DNA from: Sanguibacter keddieii DSM 10542
Lineage (GTDB): Bacteria > Actinomycetota > Actinomycetes > Actinomycetales > Cellulomonadaceae
Direction of reading: 5' to 3'
Length of the DNA: 64,000 bases
Assembly: GCF_000024925.1 (NCBI RefSeq)
Contig: NC_013521.1
Location: 2,108,001 to 2,172,000, forward strand
Shown here: one piece after another, positions 32,001-38,562 of the stretch
Numbering within the stretch: the first letter of the stretch is position 1
Layout of the letters: the number at the start of each line of letters is the position of its first letter
Program-made: the position numbers and the translations under genes
The notes under the pieces: generated by a model
Seen by the model: only the letters and a program-made list of their open reading frames with translations
Told to the model about the DNA's origin: nothing
The model's database searches: none

Positions 32001-34011
32001 GGTTGCGCAGCGCGACACGCTCGACGCCGACGCCCTTGGGGCGTCCGGTGCTGCCGGAGGTGAACACGACGTAGGCGAGGTCGGTGCCGTGCAGCGTCGG
32101 GAGGGTCGACGCGTCGTCGCTGCACCGACGCCAGGACCCGGCGGTGTCAGAGTCGACGGCGACGGATGGCACGGTCCAGCGAGCGCCGGCAGCGCGGTCG
32201 CGCTCCGCCTGGCGGTGGCTGGTGAGGAGCAGCACCGGCTCGGAGTCCTCGATCATGCCCGCGACGCGGTCGATCGGGTACTCCGGGTCGAGCGGCACGT
32301 ACACGCCGCCGGCCTTCAGGACCGCGAGGACGAGGAGCGGGAGGTGCTTGCTGCGCTCGATGCGCACGGCCACGCAGCGGCCCGTCTCGACGCCCTGGGC
32401 GAGGAGGTGGTGGGCCATGCGGGTCGACTCGGCGTCGAGCTCGGCGAAGGTGAGCTGCCCGTCGGGGGCCACCACGGCGACGTCGTCGCCGCGCTGGGAG
32501 GCCGCCGCGGCGAAGGCCTCCAGGACGGTCTCGGCCTCGATGGGGAGCTCGGGGCCGGCACCCTGCTGGAGCAGACCGGCGACCTCGTCGTCGGCGACGA
32601 CGCGTGCCGAGGTGACGGCCAGGTCGTCGGGCTGGGCCACGACCTGGTCGACGAGGGCGAGCAGGCGATCGGCGTGCTCGGTGAGGCTCTCCACGGTGTG
32701 CAGGGCGGCGTCGCCCTCGAGCTGGACGGTCGGGACCGCGGCGTCGCTCTCGAGCCCGGAGACCACGAAGGAAAGGTCGTGCACCGGGCCGGTCGACAGG
32801 ATGCGCACCTCGCCGCGAGCGGAGCCGAAGGCGAGCGCGTCGATGACGGGGAGCAGGTTGACCGACGGGCCGGCCTGCGACGGGGCGGTCGGCAGGTCCT
32901 CGGTGCGGAAGCGCTGGTGCTTGACGACCCCGCGCAGCACGAAGCCGGCGTGCTGGATCGTCTCGGCGACGGTGGCCGACGCAGACACGTCGACGCGGAC
33001 CGGCAGGATGCTCGACAGCATCGACGGGGTCGACTTGGCGACCTTGCCGCGGCGGGCCGTGACCGGCAGGCCGAGGGAGACGGTCTCCTGGCCGGTGATC
33101 TTGGCGAGGTACACGGCGATGATGCCGACCATCGTCTTGGGGAGGTCGCGACCGAGGGCGGCGAGCGCTGCCGCCTGGGTCTCGGTCAGCGGCACGGCGA
33201 CGCGGACCACACGGGTCGCAGCACGACCGGTGGTGCCCTCGAGGCCGTCGACCGTGGTCTCCTCCTCGAAGGTCTCGCGCCAGAACGCCTCGTCCTCGGC
33301 GAACTCCTCCGACGTGCGGTACTCCTCGAGGGCGTCGAGCAGCTCGAGGTGGCCGGGGAACGGCGAGGGGGTCTTCGCGGCCGTGCGGGCCACGCGTCCG
33401 GCGAGCGGTCGCAGCAGCAGACCCGTCGGGGCGCGCTTGTCGAGCTCGGTGTACACCCGGGCGAGGTAGTGCAGGGCGATGACGGCCGAGTAGCCGTCGA
33501 GCGTGATGTGGTGGACGCGCTGGAAGAACAGCGACCTGTCCCCCGCGAGACGGAACAGGATCGCGCCGAAGAGCTCGTCGCCGGTGATGTCGCGCGGCGT
33601 GGCCATCTCCGCGTCCATGAGAGCGCGGGCCTTCTCGACGGCGGTGTCGACGTCCTCGGAGCGCAGGTCGACGACCTCGAGGAGGTCGTCGGTGGGCTCC
33701 GGGCGGCGCATCACGGCGTGCGGGCCGTCGTCGTCGGATCGGAAGCGCATGCTGATCGAGTCGATGTCACGGACGGTCTTGGTGAGCGCGATGCTCAGCA
33801 GGCGCGGGTCCACCGGGCCCTCGACGTCCAGGTACTGGCCGATCTGGTACGTCGCGTTGCCCGGGTCGAGCTGCTGCGCGTACCAGATGCCTCGCTGGGC
33901 GGGGGTCAGCGGCAGGCGCAGATCTGACGTCTCGGCGCTGTCACCGACGTCCGGGGCTGTCGTGCTCGTGGCGGTCGTCTCGGTCTGGGCGTCCTGCTCG
34001 TGCTTCGTCAC
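23065..34011 (-). CDS. three-module siderophore-type NRPS (C-A-T)x3-TE
   Basis: A 3648-residue nonribosomal peptide synthetase. Visible order: C1 (HHITLDGYS near 166), A1 (FTSGSTGRPKG near 650), T1 (GGHSLLATRL near 1044); C2 (HHIASDGWS near 1241), A2 (YTSGTTGTPKG near 1742), T2 (GGHSLLAVAL near 2157); C3 (HHVATDGAS near 2357), A3 (FTSGTTGEPKA near 2907), T3 (GGHSFVAQP near 3334); thioesterase (GWSFGG near 3469). No epimerase or methyltransferase is seen. C1 at the N terminus resembles EntF (PLTPAQRGIWYAQQL) and implies a loaded acyl or aryl starter. All A domains share FDAA(W/M)DP and GP(T/S)ExxVDS, so they probably activate similar residues. GTG start with GAGGAG upstream. DHB synthesis genes are absent here. 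Confidence 0.93.
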   Translation of the reverse strand: MTKHEQDAQTETTATSTTAPDVGDSAETSDLRLPLTPAQRGIWYAQQLDPGNATYQIGQYLDVEGPVDPRLLSIALTKTVRDIDSISMRFRSDDDGPHAVMRRPEPTDDLLEVVDLRSEDVDTAVEKARALMDAEMATPRDITGDELFGAILFRLAGDRSLFFQRVHHITLDGYSAVIALHYLARVYTELDKRAPTGLLLRPLAGRVARTAAKTPSPFPGHLELLDALEEYRTSEEFAEDEAFWRETFEEETTVDGLEGTTGRAATRVVRVAVPLTETQAAALAALGRDLPKTMVGIIAVYLAKITGQETVSLGLPVTARRGKVAKSTPSMLSSILPVRVDVSASATVAETIQHAGFVLRGVVKHQRFRTEDLPTAPSQAGPSVNLLPVIDALAFGSARGEVRILSTGPVHDLSFVVSGLESDAAVPTVQLEGDAALHTVESLTEHADRLLALVDQVVAQPDDLAVTSARVVADDEVAGLLQQGAGPELPIEAETVLEAFAAAASQRGDDVAVVAPDGQLTFAELDAESTRMAHHLLAQGVETGRCVAVRIERSKHLPLLVLAVLKAGGVYVPLDPEYPIDRVAGMIEDSEPVLLLTSHRQAERDRAAGARWTVPSVAVDSDTAGSWRRCSDDASTLPTLHGTDLAYVVFTSGSTGRPKGVGVERVALRNLFQHHRTELFDPAAERLGRPVRVAHTAGLSFDAAWDPLLWLFAGHELHMIDDDVRRDPQRLADHLSDAGIDSIETTPSFAEALLAAGLFDRDPHPTVVALGGEEVGPSLWDALGALDDVHAVNFYGPTEVTVDSLVATITAGDPHIGTSVRNSRHYILDASLSPVPDRAVGELYLAGVNVARGYVGQPGLSAERFVADPFASDGSRMYRTGDVVRRRHDGSLRFLGRIDDQVKIRGYRVELTEIEAAMRRQDGVVGAAAIVQGEGPAARLVGYVTGEGDGAADGGADERLGTRVRDALRADLPDYMVPSAVMTLADLPLTPNGKLDRRALPTPGRSADDSAQQPRTAVQRTVATAFAEVLGVESVGIEEDFFAAGGHSLLATRLASALTQALDVTVTVRDVFEKPTVAQLAGLTASGDDEELAADGTAPRRAARLAPAARPDRLPVSLAQRRLWFLNRLEPASAAYNIPVVLNLAGRLDVAALRAAFGDVVARHEPLRTVFPYMDGEPVQVVLDGDDSTVPFTSVDVPASQVDAVIEQEALRPFDVTEQTPLRAVLLRTAPDTHVLVATMHHIASDGWSLAPFARDLSVAYAARAAGHAPEQSDLPVTYADFTLWQREHLGDPDDESSVLAEQLTYWNRALAGAPDEISLPRDRSRGAADPSDPEQNGVGEVALELDPQRHAAVRALAAEHRTSVFIVLHTALAVALEQQGAGEDVVLGTPVAGRADPQLDELVGFFVTTVVLRTSLAQDPTLAEVLGRVRAGNTEAYAHQDVPFDSLVDALRPPRVADRHPLFQVLLTLQSNEPAELDLDGLAVTVPGQVTSAGVKADLLVDFQTPTGDDGPLVGALGYDRALFDRATAERLRDALDRVLTAIVDSTDSRLSDLPSVDAETAERLAEQSTGRELAAGGTVLDRLAETVAAHGTEPALVDTHGSLDFASLDVRVDAAARGLLSLGVTRGDRVAVALPRTSDAVVLVLAALRAGAVAVPVDVAYPDARVVQILTDSDSRVLVTDDADRASTLVGLLGEDGDVEDEDQLVVRTAQDVVDAGSPSDGTATVSLPAAPAPRDVAYLVYTSGTTGTPKGVQVPHSALANVLAQHEDTLVGPLRERLAGLSSASETTSATSTPRLPRMLHLSGLGFDAAWDPILWLVSGTTLHMADDATRTDAEAVVRAVVEHGIDVLETTPSYAQQLVTVGLLDGAADREVPLLVAVGGEAVPTALWDRLAAAPGVDGWNLYGPSEFTVDSVLAPVEAGRVTIGAPIANVTARVLDSTLRPVPPGVEGELYLSGPSEAHGYLGRSAETASRFVADPSGDGTRMYRTGDVVRRRLSGELEFVRRDDDQVKLRGYRIEVEDVERTLERADGVRTAVARVVTPGGPDTARLVAWVVGSAAGTTGTALAPSALDTSAVRAFAAAELPDYMVPTSITPIDAVPLTPNGKVDVAALPEPGDRGPSRAPETDDERALCAIVGDVLGVRDVGLDDDFFALGGHSLLAVALAGRVRDELGATLPLRAVFDAPTPAALLALLGRGSSGAGAGADAAGAGAAGTSVAASDPAPGLRAWVAANPRQDGEELPLTSGQARLWFLNRLDPSSAEYSVVLQVELSGDLDVAALSGAVDDLVDRHEVLRTTYPEVDGRPVQRVHPSPTGLMGDEPVDTSVGFDLTVDQPVRAALVATGDHRWRLDLVIHHVATDGASLAPLVRDLSASYTARRSGSAKLQRPLEVQYADVARREHVGADSDATSQHLLDAWVEGLAGAPAELDLPADGRRPETAAQPAGLLEFEIPADVARRVSAAAARQSASGFHGWLGGLAGYLHRIGAGDDVVIGSPSAGRTDADVADLVGFFVNTLPLRIDLTDGAPSLADAIERARSATLQALEGESVPFERIVEALAPERRLGRHPVFQTMLSVEEPTGISLDLEGVKARPVAPGTTGSAKVDLSFTLRPRGAGAGAGTRGADGAGAAGTRGESPTSGSDTSGTVDGVLEYNAAMFSVHAARGLVDRWVDFLREAADAPDEPLVDTVLSQSTLAPLDAWPSVCEPRPVLDVFAESVRRFGEQVALVGPGEAYAAESLDFIDLDARVSALAAGLTAHGVGAGDVVALRLPRSTDTIAALLAVWRAGGVVAPVDDELPAERVASMLRSAAPRLVVHVPEAQGEPEGQSEHEPQGTHQGQSEGHVSDLTHSTDLTHRAAEEAGLDRSQVVALADLLTRAGSSDSSDVVPAPAASTTNPSLDDPAYLIFTSGTTGEPKAVQVPHAALASLLVSHRATLMPDPAVRRAVMAHTTGVGFDAAMDPVLWLVAGHELHVVGDEVRRDPEALVELFEQREISAWETTPSYVAALAGQTSLTTLLNARSPEAPFTMLLGGEALDAGLWDWLRERPAVEAWNLYGPTEVGVDSLVARVSEAPSPELGATTPHTIGYVLDSRLRPALPGSVGELWLAGSQLAHGYAGRGGATAERFVADPFAADGSRMYRTGDLVVVRDSVDGRRPSVVTLGRSDGQVKIRGHRVEPGEVEALLRAADGVSQAVVRPVETARGVSLGAWVVLAAQTAGGGLEHTAGRPSAEPAGEAPDHTVEHGADHLTADLMADLRSRVPDYMVPAAVRVVDEIPLTPNGKVDVRALPELETVGAGGRAPAPGAESAVAAAFAKVLGVSDVGADDSFFELGGHSFVAQPAITAVNTALGSSLPVQALFQAPTVAGLAALAGSGTADVADSLRTILPLRPEGTGAPLFAVHPASGVSWKYSVLLGRLSTRRPVLGLQMPGIAPDEPETATAETLDDLLDEYVAAMRTVQPEGPYHLLGWSFGGRLAQHLAARLQAQGDEVALVALLDAYPTEESALEGVAGGDAMWRGFLDANGITAPDDVELDVRTVLAMLGEAGNPLGDVPVESIERSVRRFVRMGELFDTTPVPELEGDLHVFEATEEVPAGRPEPSAWEKHVRGSVTSSTVAVRHSDMLSDEAMDDVAPVLDELLRGVEQE

Positions 34012-34029
34012 TCGTCGCTCTCCTCACAG

Positions 34030-34059
34030 ACGAGGTCCCGCCCTCGGGCGGGACCTCGT
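34030..34059 (-). terminator. 14-bp perfect hairpin just upstream of the NRPS ribosome site
   Basis: ACGAGGTCCCGCCC pairs perfectly with GGGCGGGACCTCGT across a 2-nt centre (in practice a 12-13 bp stem). It lies between the 33-codon ORF and the NRPS and ends about 8 nt before the GAGGAG ribosome site. It has no U-tract. It could be an attenuator, a terminator of the short ORF, or an mRNA stability element. Confidence 0.8.
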
Positions 34060-34105
34060 GTCGCTGCGTCGGTCGTCCCGACGGACCTCGGGCCTGGGTG
34101 GGGTC

Positions 34106-34207
34106 CTACTGGAACTGCCCGATCTGCAGGAAGTTGAGGATCCCGCCGAAGTCGATCAGCGGTCCCTGGATGAGCGGGCCTTCGATCAGTGCGGTCCAGA
34201 TGTCCAT
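34106..34207 (-). CDS. 33-residue hydrophobic peptide ORF preceding the NRPS
   Basis: A short frame from ATG 34207 to TAG 34106, preceded by a near-ideal AAGGAG site 6 nt upstream. The peptide starts MDIWTALIEGPLIQGPLIDF and ends LQIGQFQ; it has six Ile, five Leu, five Gly, three Gln and no Cys, Lys or Arg. The PLI unit is repeated. It has no signal peptide and I do not recognise a family. It lies 94 nt before the NRPS start, followed by the strong hairpin at 34030-34059. Options are a leader peptide for attenuation, a small membrane-active or accessory peptide, or a fortuitous ORF; the ribosome site argues against the last. Confidence 0.6.
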   Translation of the reverse strand: MDIWTALIEGPLIQGPLIDFGGILNFLQIGQFQ

Positions 34208-34327
34208 GAGGTGCTCCTTCGGTGCGGTCTCGTGGACGCCCCGGGAGGGACGTCATGGAGAGTTCGGAGCCTGGAGCAGGGCGGATGGGTGGAGTCTGGA
34301 GGAGGATCCGGCGAGAGTCTCCGCTGC

Positions 34328-35236
34328 TCAGCCGAGCGCGCGGTGCCCGCGGTGCGCAGAGTGCTCGTCGAGGAACGACTCGAGGGCCTCGAGCCCGATG
34401 CCCTGGCAGCCGTGGGCGTCGAACCGGCTCAGCGACGGGATCCGCGTGACGGTCTCGACGTCCTGGATCCGCGAGCAGTAGAGGATGCGCAGCTCCTCGA
34501 GGTGCTCGAGGCTCTCCAGGGCGGCGATCGAGGTCAGAGCAGGCAGGCTCTGCAGGCGCAGCCGACGCAGGCCCGACAGCCGGTCGATCCCGGTGAGGTC
34601 GGTGATCTTGCGACCGCCGAGCAGGCCGAGGTCCACGAGGGGCAGGTGGGAGACCGCCTCGAAGATCTCAGGAGCGGGCAGCGGCACGGTGCGCAGCTGC
34701 AGCGTGGAGAGCGTCGGCAGGGAGAGCAGCGCGGCCCACGACGTCCTGGTCGGGGCCAGGTGGGCGTGCTCGAGGTACGGGAACGTGTCGGCCGCGAAGG
34801 TCGACGGACCGTCGGTCGTGTACGAGCGGACGGCGGGGAGGGAGAGGCCCTTGGGCCAGCGGGTCGGTCGCCCGCCGGTGAGCACCGTCAAGGTCGTCAC
34901 CGACCCGGGGATCCCGCCCTGGTCCAGAGCCTTGACGAGGTCTGGCTCGACGTACGGGCCGATCGTGAGGTCCGTGAGGTTCGGGAAGTCGTGCAGCCGG
35001 GCCGGGAGACGGGTGAGCTGCGCGTCGTGCGGGGCGCGCAGGCGCAGGGTGCGGACGTGCACGTCGCGCTCCGGGTCGGCGCTCTCCTCGAGCGCGACGA
35101 AGCCCTCGTCGTCGCGTCCGAGCGGCCCGTGCGCGGCGGCGGCCATGAGCCAGCCCGTCGGGAGCGTGTCACCGGTGGCCCTGCTGCCCGCAGCGGTCAC
35201 CCATCCGGCCTGGTCAGCGTCGTCGACTGAGGTCAT
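34328..35236 (-). CDS. leucine-rich-repeat-like protein of unknown function
   Basis: A 302-residue protein without signal peptide whose sequence is paced by 20-25-residue leucine-rich strands, for example LPTLSTLQLRTVPLP, LSGLRRLRLQSLPAL and LEHLEELRILYCSRIQ, consistent with a curved LRR solenoid for protein binding. No enzyme motif is visible. It overlaps the end of the YihY gene by 23 bp, so it is probably co-transcribed. ATG 35236 was chosen; an in-frame GTG at 35257 is possible and neither has a strong ribosome site. Confidence 0.6.
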   Translation of the reverse strand: MTSVDDADQAGWVTAAGSRATGDTLPTGWLMAAAAHGPLGRDDEGFVALEESADPERDVHVRTLRLRAPHDAQLTRLPARLHDFPNLTDLTIGPYVEPDLVKALDQGGIPGSVTTLTVLTGGRPTRWPKGLSLPAVRSYTTDGPSTFAADTFPYLEHAHLAPTRTSWAALLSLPTLSTLQLRTVPLPAPEIFEAVSHLPLVDLGLLGGRKITDLTGIDRLSGLRRLRLQSLPALTSIAALESLEHLEELRILYCSRIQDVETVTRIPSLSRFDAHGCQGIGLEALESFLDEHSAHRGHRALG

Positions 35237-36605
35237 GGGCGCCAGTGTAGGGATCACCGGCGACGCTGTCAGTCACGTGGTCGCTGTCGGGTTCGTGGGC
35301 GCTGTCGGGCTCGTGGGCGCTGTCAGCCTCGTCGTCCTGCTCCACCGGCTCCGGCGTCGCCTGAGCCACCTCGGGCGGGGTCGTGCCGCGCATTCGCTGC
35401 ACCTCGGCGTTGAGGACGCCGCCGGCGAGGATGACGATGCTGCTCACCCACAGCCACAGGACCGCGGCGAGGATCGCACCGATGGTCTGCGCGGCGATCG
35501 CGACCGTCTGGGTCGCCGCGTCCTCCCCCGGCACGCTCGAGCCGGCAGCCCCGAGGTACACCTGGAAGCCGAGGGCCACCACGAGCAGGCCGATCGTCCC
35601 GCCGACCGCACCCGGCAGGCAACGCTGCCAGGTGGTCGACACGTTCGGGCCGTAGCGGTACAGCAGCGCGAGGAACCCCACCGCGAGCAGCACGACCGCG
35701 GGCCACCGCAGCAGCTCCCACGCGGACGTGAACACCGAGCCGAGGCCGAAGAGGTTCGCGATCTCCTCGCCGCCGCCCAGCAGCGGGCCGATCACCAGCA
35801 TGCTCAGCAGCACCACGAGGGTCAGCACCGCGCCGAGCGCCAGGGCCAGCCCCAGCATCACCTGCTGGACGAAGCTGCGACGCTCCTCCACGGTGTACGC
35901 GTCGTCGAGCGCCCGGATGGCCGCCCGGAACATGCGGCTGGCGAGCCACAGCGCCACGACCGTGCCACCGATGGCCACTCCCGTGCGCTCCTGCCCCAGC
36001 AGCCCCTCGACCAGCGGTGCCAGCACGTCGGCACCGATCTGGTGGTCGAACACCCGCACCACCTGGTCCACCACGGTCGACTGGATCTGCTCGACCCTCT
36101 CCTGCCCCACGAACCGCTCGAGCGAGCCCAGCGCCGCACCGAAGGCGGTCACCAGCGGCAGGATCGAGATGAGCGCGTAGTACGTCATCTCCGCGGCCAG
36201 CCCCGTCACCCGCACGTGCGAGATCCGCCGGGCGCAGCGCACCACGAGCAGCGGCACGTTCAACCACCCGACCGACACCGGGTGCGCCTCGGTGAAGTCC
36301 TCGATGCGCTGCAGCACCGGCGGCTTGTCCTTGGTGCCACGACGGCGCTTGCGCTCGCGGCCGGCAGCGAGGGCGTTCGCGCCGACGTGCGTCGCACCGA
36401 GGGCCGCACCCGCACCGAAGACCACGGCGAGGACCTCCCCGAGGGCGCCGCCGACCACCGCGTTCGCGAGCAGCCCGACGACGAGCGCCGCCGTCACCGA
36501 CCCGATGGTGGTGGCGGCGGTGCTGATCTTCTCGCGCGCGGGCAGCCAGAGCCGGATCACGACGGCGCAGACGAGTCCCGTGGTGACGAGCAGCATGAGG
36601 GTCAT
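35214..36605 (-). CDS. YihY/BrkB-family membrane protein
   Basis: A 463-residue integral membrane protein. Two N-terminal helices and a basic loop precede the YihY core, which begins with the diagnostic AAEMTYYALISILPLVTAFGA and continues with about six helices, including RWPAVVLLAVGFLALLYRYG with the conserved YRYGP segment. Family members were once annotated as ribonuclease BN; their true function is unsettled. The C-terminal tail is acidic with a repeated S-A-H-E-P-D unit. It is transcribed divergently from the gene at 36784 and overlaps the LRR-like gene. Confidence 0.88.
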   Translation of the reverse strand: MTLMLLVTTGLVCAVVIRLWLPAREKISTAATTIGSVTAALVVGLLANAVVGGALGEVLAVVFGAGAALGATHVGANALAAGRERKRRRGTKDKPPVLQRIEDFTEAHPVSVGWLNVPLLVVRCARRISHVRVTGLAAEMTYYALISILPLVTAFGAALGSLERFVGQERVEQIQSTVVDQVVRVFDHQIGADVLAPLVEGLLGQERTGVAIGGTVVALWLASRMFRAAIRALDDAYTVEERRSFVQQVMLGLALALGAVLTLVVLLSMLVIGPLLGGGEEIANLFGLGSVFTSAWELLRWPAVVLLAVGFLALLYRYGPNVSTTWQRCLPGAVGGTIGLLVVALGFQVYLGAAGSSVPGEDAATQTVAIAAQTIGAILAAVLWLWVSSIVILAGGVLNAEVQRMRGTTPPEVAQATPEPVEQDDEADSAHEPDSAHEPDSDHVTDSVAGDPYTGAHDLSRRR

Positions 36606-36770
36606 CGGGTGAGCACCATGGGGAGAACTCTGTCACGGGGCGGGTCGCAGCGCGGAGTCGGGATCGGGGCCTGCGGAGAGCCCTTCGGCCTCCCGCCGGT
36701 TCACCTGCTGGTCACCGGACGTTCAGGCAGTCTTCCGCGAGCAGCCGTCTGGTGTGCGCACACCGACCGC

Positions 36771-36776
36771 TAGCGT
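36771..36776 (+). promoter_or_regulatory. -10 element of a leaderless promoter
   Basis: TAGCGT is followed by 7 nt and ATG 36784, so the message should begin at the start codon. It serves the membrane-protein gene and its coupled partner. Confidence 0.5.
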
Positions 36777-36783
36777 CACCCCC

Positions 36784-37539
36784 ATGACCACGGCGACGCG
36801 GTTCCAGACGGCACGCGCGCGGTGGGCGGTGGCCGTCGGGTACGTCACCTGCTGGGTCGCCGGGCTGCTCGTCGGAGGGCCACAGCTCGGACCGGACGCC
36901 ACGGCCGCCGAGATCGGGCTCGCGTTCTCGGACGAGACGCGTGTCCTCGTCTTCGCCGTCCTCGTGCACGGCGCCGCTGCCGCGTTCCTCGTGCTGCTGG
37001 GCCTCTCGCTGTCCTCGGGTCGGACGCGGCGGCCGGTCGTCGCGCTCGCCACGATCGCCGCGGTGCTGTCCCTCGACCAGCTCGCCGGGGAGGTCAGTCT
37101 CGCCGTCGACCCGTACCGCACCGGGTCCGTCGCCCTCTGGGAGATGGTGAGCCGCGTCGACGGGGTCAAGATGCTGGTCCTCGCGGCGCTGGTGGGGACG
37201 GTCTGCGCAGGGGCTGTGCGGCGTGGGCGAGCGCTGATGGTCGTCACGGTAGTCACGGCGGTCGCCCTCGTCCTGTCGGGCATCGGGTACCTCACGCTGT
37301 CTGCGGCGCTCATGGGTCTTGCCGCCGCGTCCTTGCCGTTGCTGCTCGCCTGGGTCGTCGTCGCCACCGCAGCGACGGTCGGTTCAGAAGCGATCGATGA
37401 CGGTCCATCGGTGCGGCGCGGTGGGTGGCTGCGGCGCGGTGGGACCAGCGCCTCCGGGGCGTGCCCGCAGACTTCGCCCGCTCCTGAGGTCGTCGCGAGC
37501 TCACCAGGAGAACACCAGGGGCTTACGCTCCGAGGATGA
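36784..37539 (+). CDS. small multipass membrane protein, unknown function
   Basis: A 251-residue protein with five to six hydrophobic helices between residues 12 and 205 (for example AVAVGYVTCWVAGLLVGG and VLVFAVLVHGAAAAFLVLLG), followed by a polar C-terminal tail of about 45 residues. No family motif recognised; the layout recalls DUF4386-type or other small actinobacterial membrane proteins, but I cannot confirm that. The stop overlaps the ATG of the next gene (ATGA), implying coupled translation. Confidence 0.7.
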   Translation: MTTATRFQTARARWAVAVGYVTCWVAGLLVGGPQLGPDATAAEIGLAFSDETRVLVFAVLVHGAAAAFLVLLGLSLSSGRTRRPVVALATIAAVLSLDQLAGEVSLAVDPYRTGSVALWEMVSRVDGVKMLVLAALVGTVCAGAVRRGRALMVVTVVTAVALVLSGIGYLTLSAALMGLAAASLPLLLAWVVVATAATVGSEAIDDGPSVRRGGWLRRGGTSASGACPQTSPAPEVVASSPGEHQGLTLRG

Positions 37540-38219
37540 CGACGATCCGGGTCGGGGGCACCCACACCAGCCTCGAGAAGGCGCAGCAGTACGTCCGCGA
37601 GTACGTGACGAACCCGGGACGGATCTGGGCCTATCCCGCGTACGACGGCTACCCCGGGCACGACGGGCCCGAGCTCGGCGCGGCCGACCTGCTGGCGCCA
37701 GCGCTGCTCAACGCCGGGCAGAACGCCATCGGCAGCTACTACGGCTTCGAGTCGATCCTCGACGTCCTCAACGAACGGCTCGCTGAGATCCCGACGGACG
37801 TCACGCTCGACGAGGCCACGCCTGGGACGCTCGAGAGCATCGCCCAGCTCTACGGGGTGCTCGACACGAGCAAGCCGAAGTTCATCAGCCTCACCAAGCT
37901 GTCCAAGGCGCTGCACCGCAAGCGCCCCGGGCTGCTCCCGCTGTACGACCGGAACATCCGCCACTGCTACGTCTACGCGCACGGCGCGCCGGTCCCCGAC
38001 ACGAAGAACCGCAGCTGGACCGACCTCACCCGGTTGTGGGTCGCGGCGGTACAGGAGGACCTGACGGCCCAGCTCGAGCACTGGACCGCGCTGGCCGCTC
38101 TCGCGACGGGACCGACCGTCACGCCGCTGCGGGCGCTCGACATCATCGGTTGGCACCTCGGTGACCCGCGCGGGACCGGCGAGTGGTCTGCCGAGGACCC
38201 AGAACCCTCCGACGTGTAG
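37536..38219 (+). CDS. DUF6308-like protein
   Basis: A 227-residue soluble protein. Features matching what I recall of the DUF6308 family: an N-terminal RIWAYPAYDGYP, DLLAPALLNAGQNAIGSYYG, and a conserved LHRKRPGLLPLYDRNIRHCY segment, then RSWTDLTRLW. Function is unknown; the helical HRKRP-LYD region superficially resembles DNA-glycosylase-like helical folds. It overlaps the upstream membrane-protein gene by 4 nt. Confidence 0.65.
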   Translation: MTTIRVGGTHTSLEKAQQYVREYVTNPGRIWAYPAYDGYPGHDGPELGAADLLAPALLNAGQNAIGSYYGFESILDVLNERLAEIPTDVTLDEATPGTLESIAQLYGVLDTSKPKFISLTKLSKALHRKRPGLLPLYDRNIRHCYVYAHGAPVPDTKNRSWTDLTRLWVAAVQEDLTAQLEHWTALAALATGPTVTPLRALDIIGWHLGDPRGTGEWSAEDPEPSDV

Positions 38220-38345
38220 GACGAGGCTCCGGTCAGAGGTCGCGACGACCGCCTCCCACCGAGAGCCCAGCCGCCAGCACCTCGAGGCGGCTCACATCCC
38301 CACCGTGCCGCACCCGGCGGCCGGGCCCAGGCAAAGGAGCCTGAG

Positions 38346-38498
38346 ATGTACGTAGGTGCCTACCACTCGACCAACCAGTCCGACCCCGACGTGCACCACA
38401 TCTACGACGACTGCCCGAGCGGGCAGCAGATCCCGGCAGGCAACCGCCGGGACGGCACGGGCGGCTGGCGGATCTGCGAGCACTGCAACGTCCGATGA
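38346..38498 (+). CDS. 50-residue cysteine-containing small protein
   Basis: ATG 38346 to TGA 38498, with an excellent AAAGGAG site 6 nt upstream. The product begins MYVGAYHSTNQSDPDVHHIY, then has DDCPSGQQIPAGNRR, GGWRICEHC and ends NVR. Three cysteines (one C and one CxxC) plus neighbouring histidines suggest a small zinc-binding fold. I have the impression that similar short proteins are common in actinobacteria, but no function is known to me. It is followed at once by a terminator. Confidence 0.75.
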   Translation: MYVGAYHSTNQSDPDVHHIYDDCPSGQQIPAGNRRDGTGGWRICEHCNVR

Positions 38499-38503
38499 GC
38501 CGT

Positions 38504-38528
38504 GGCGGGGGCGCGACGCGTCCCCGCC
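38504..38528. terminator. terminator hairpin
   Basis: GGCGGGG and CCCCGCC pair around a GC-rich loop, between the 50-residue gene and the convergent barstar-like gene; usable in both directions. Confidence 0.65.
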
Positions 38529-38562
38529 CTTCGACGGACTGGACGCGTTTGCTCTCAGCGGC

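Noticed and set aside
27532-33927. A 2131-residue plus-strand open frame antisense to the NRPS
   Set aside because: High-GC codon bias leaves long open frames on the opposite strand. The product is a low-complexity Arg/Gly/Val/Asp mixture with no domain, while the minus-strand NRPS domains are collinear and intact.
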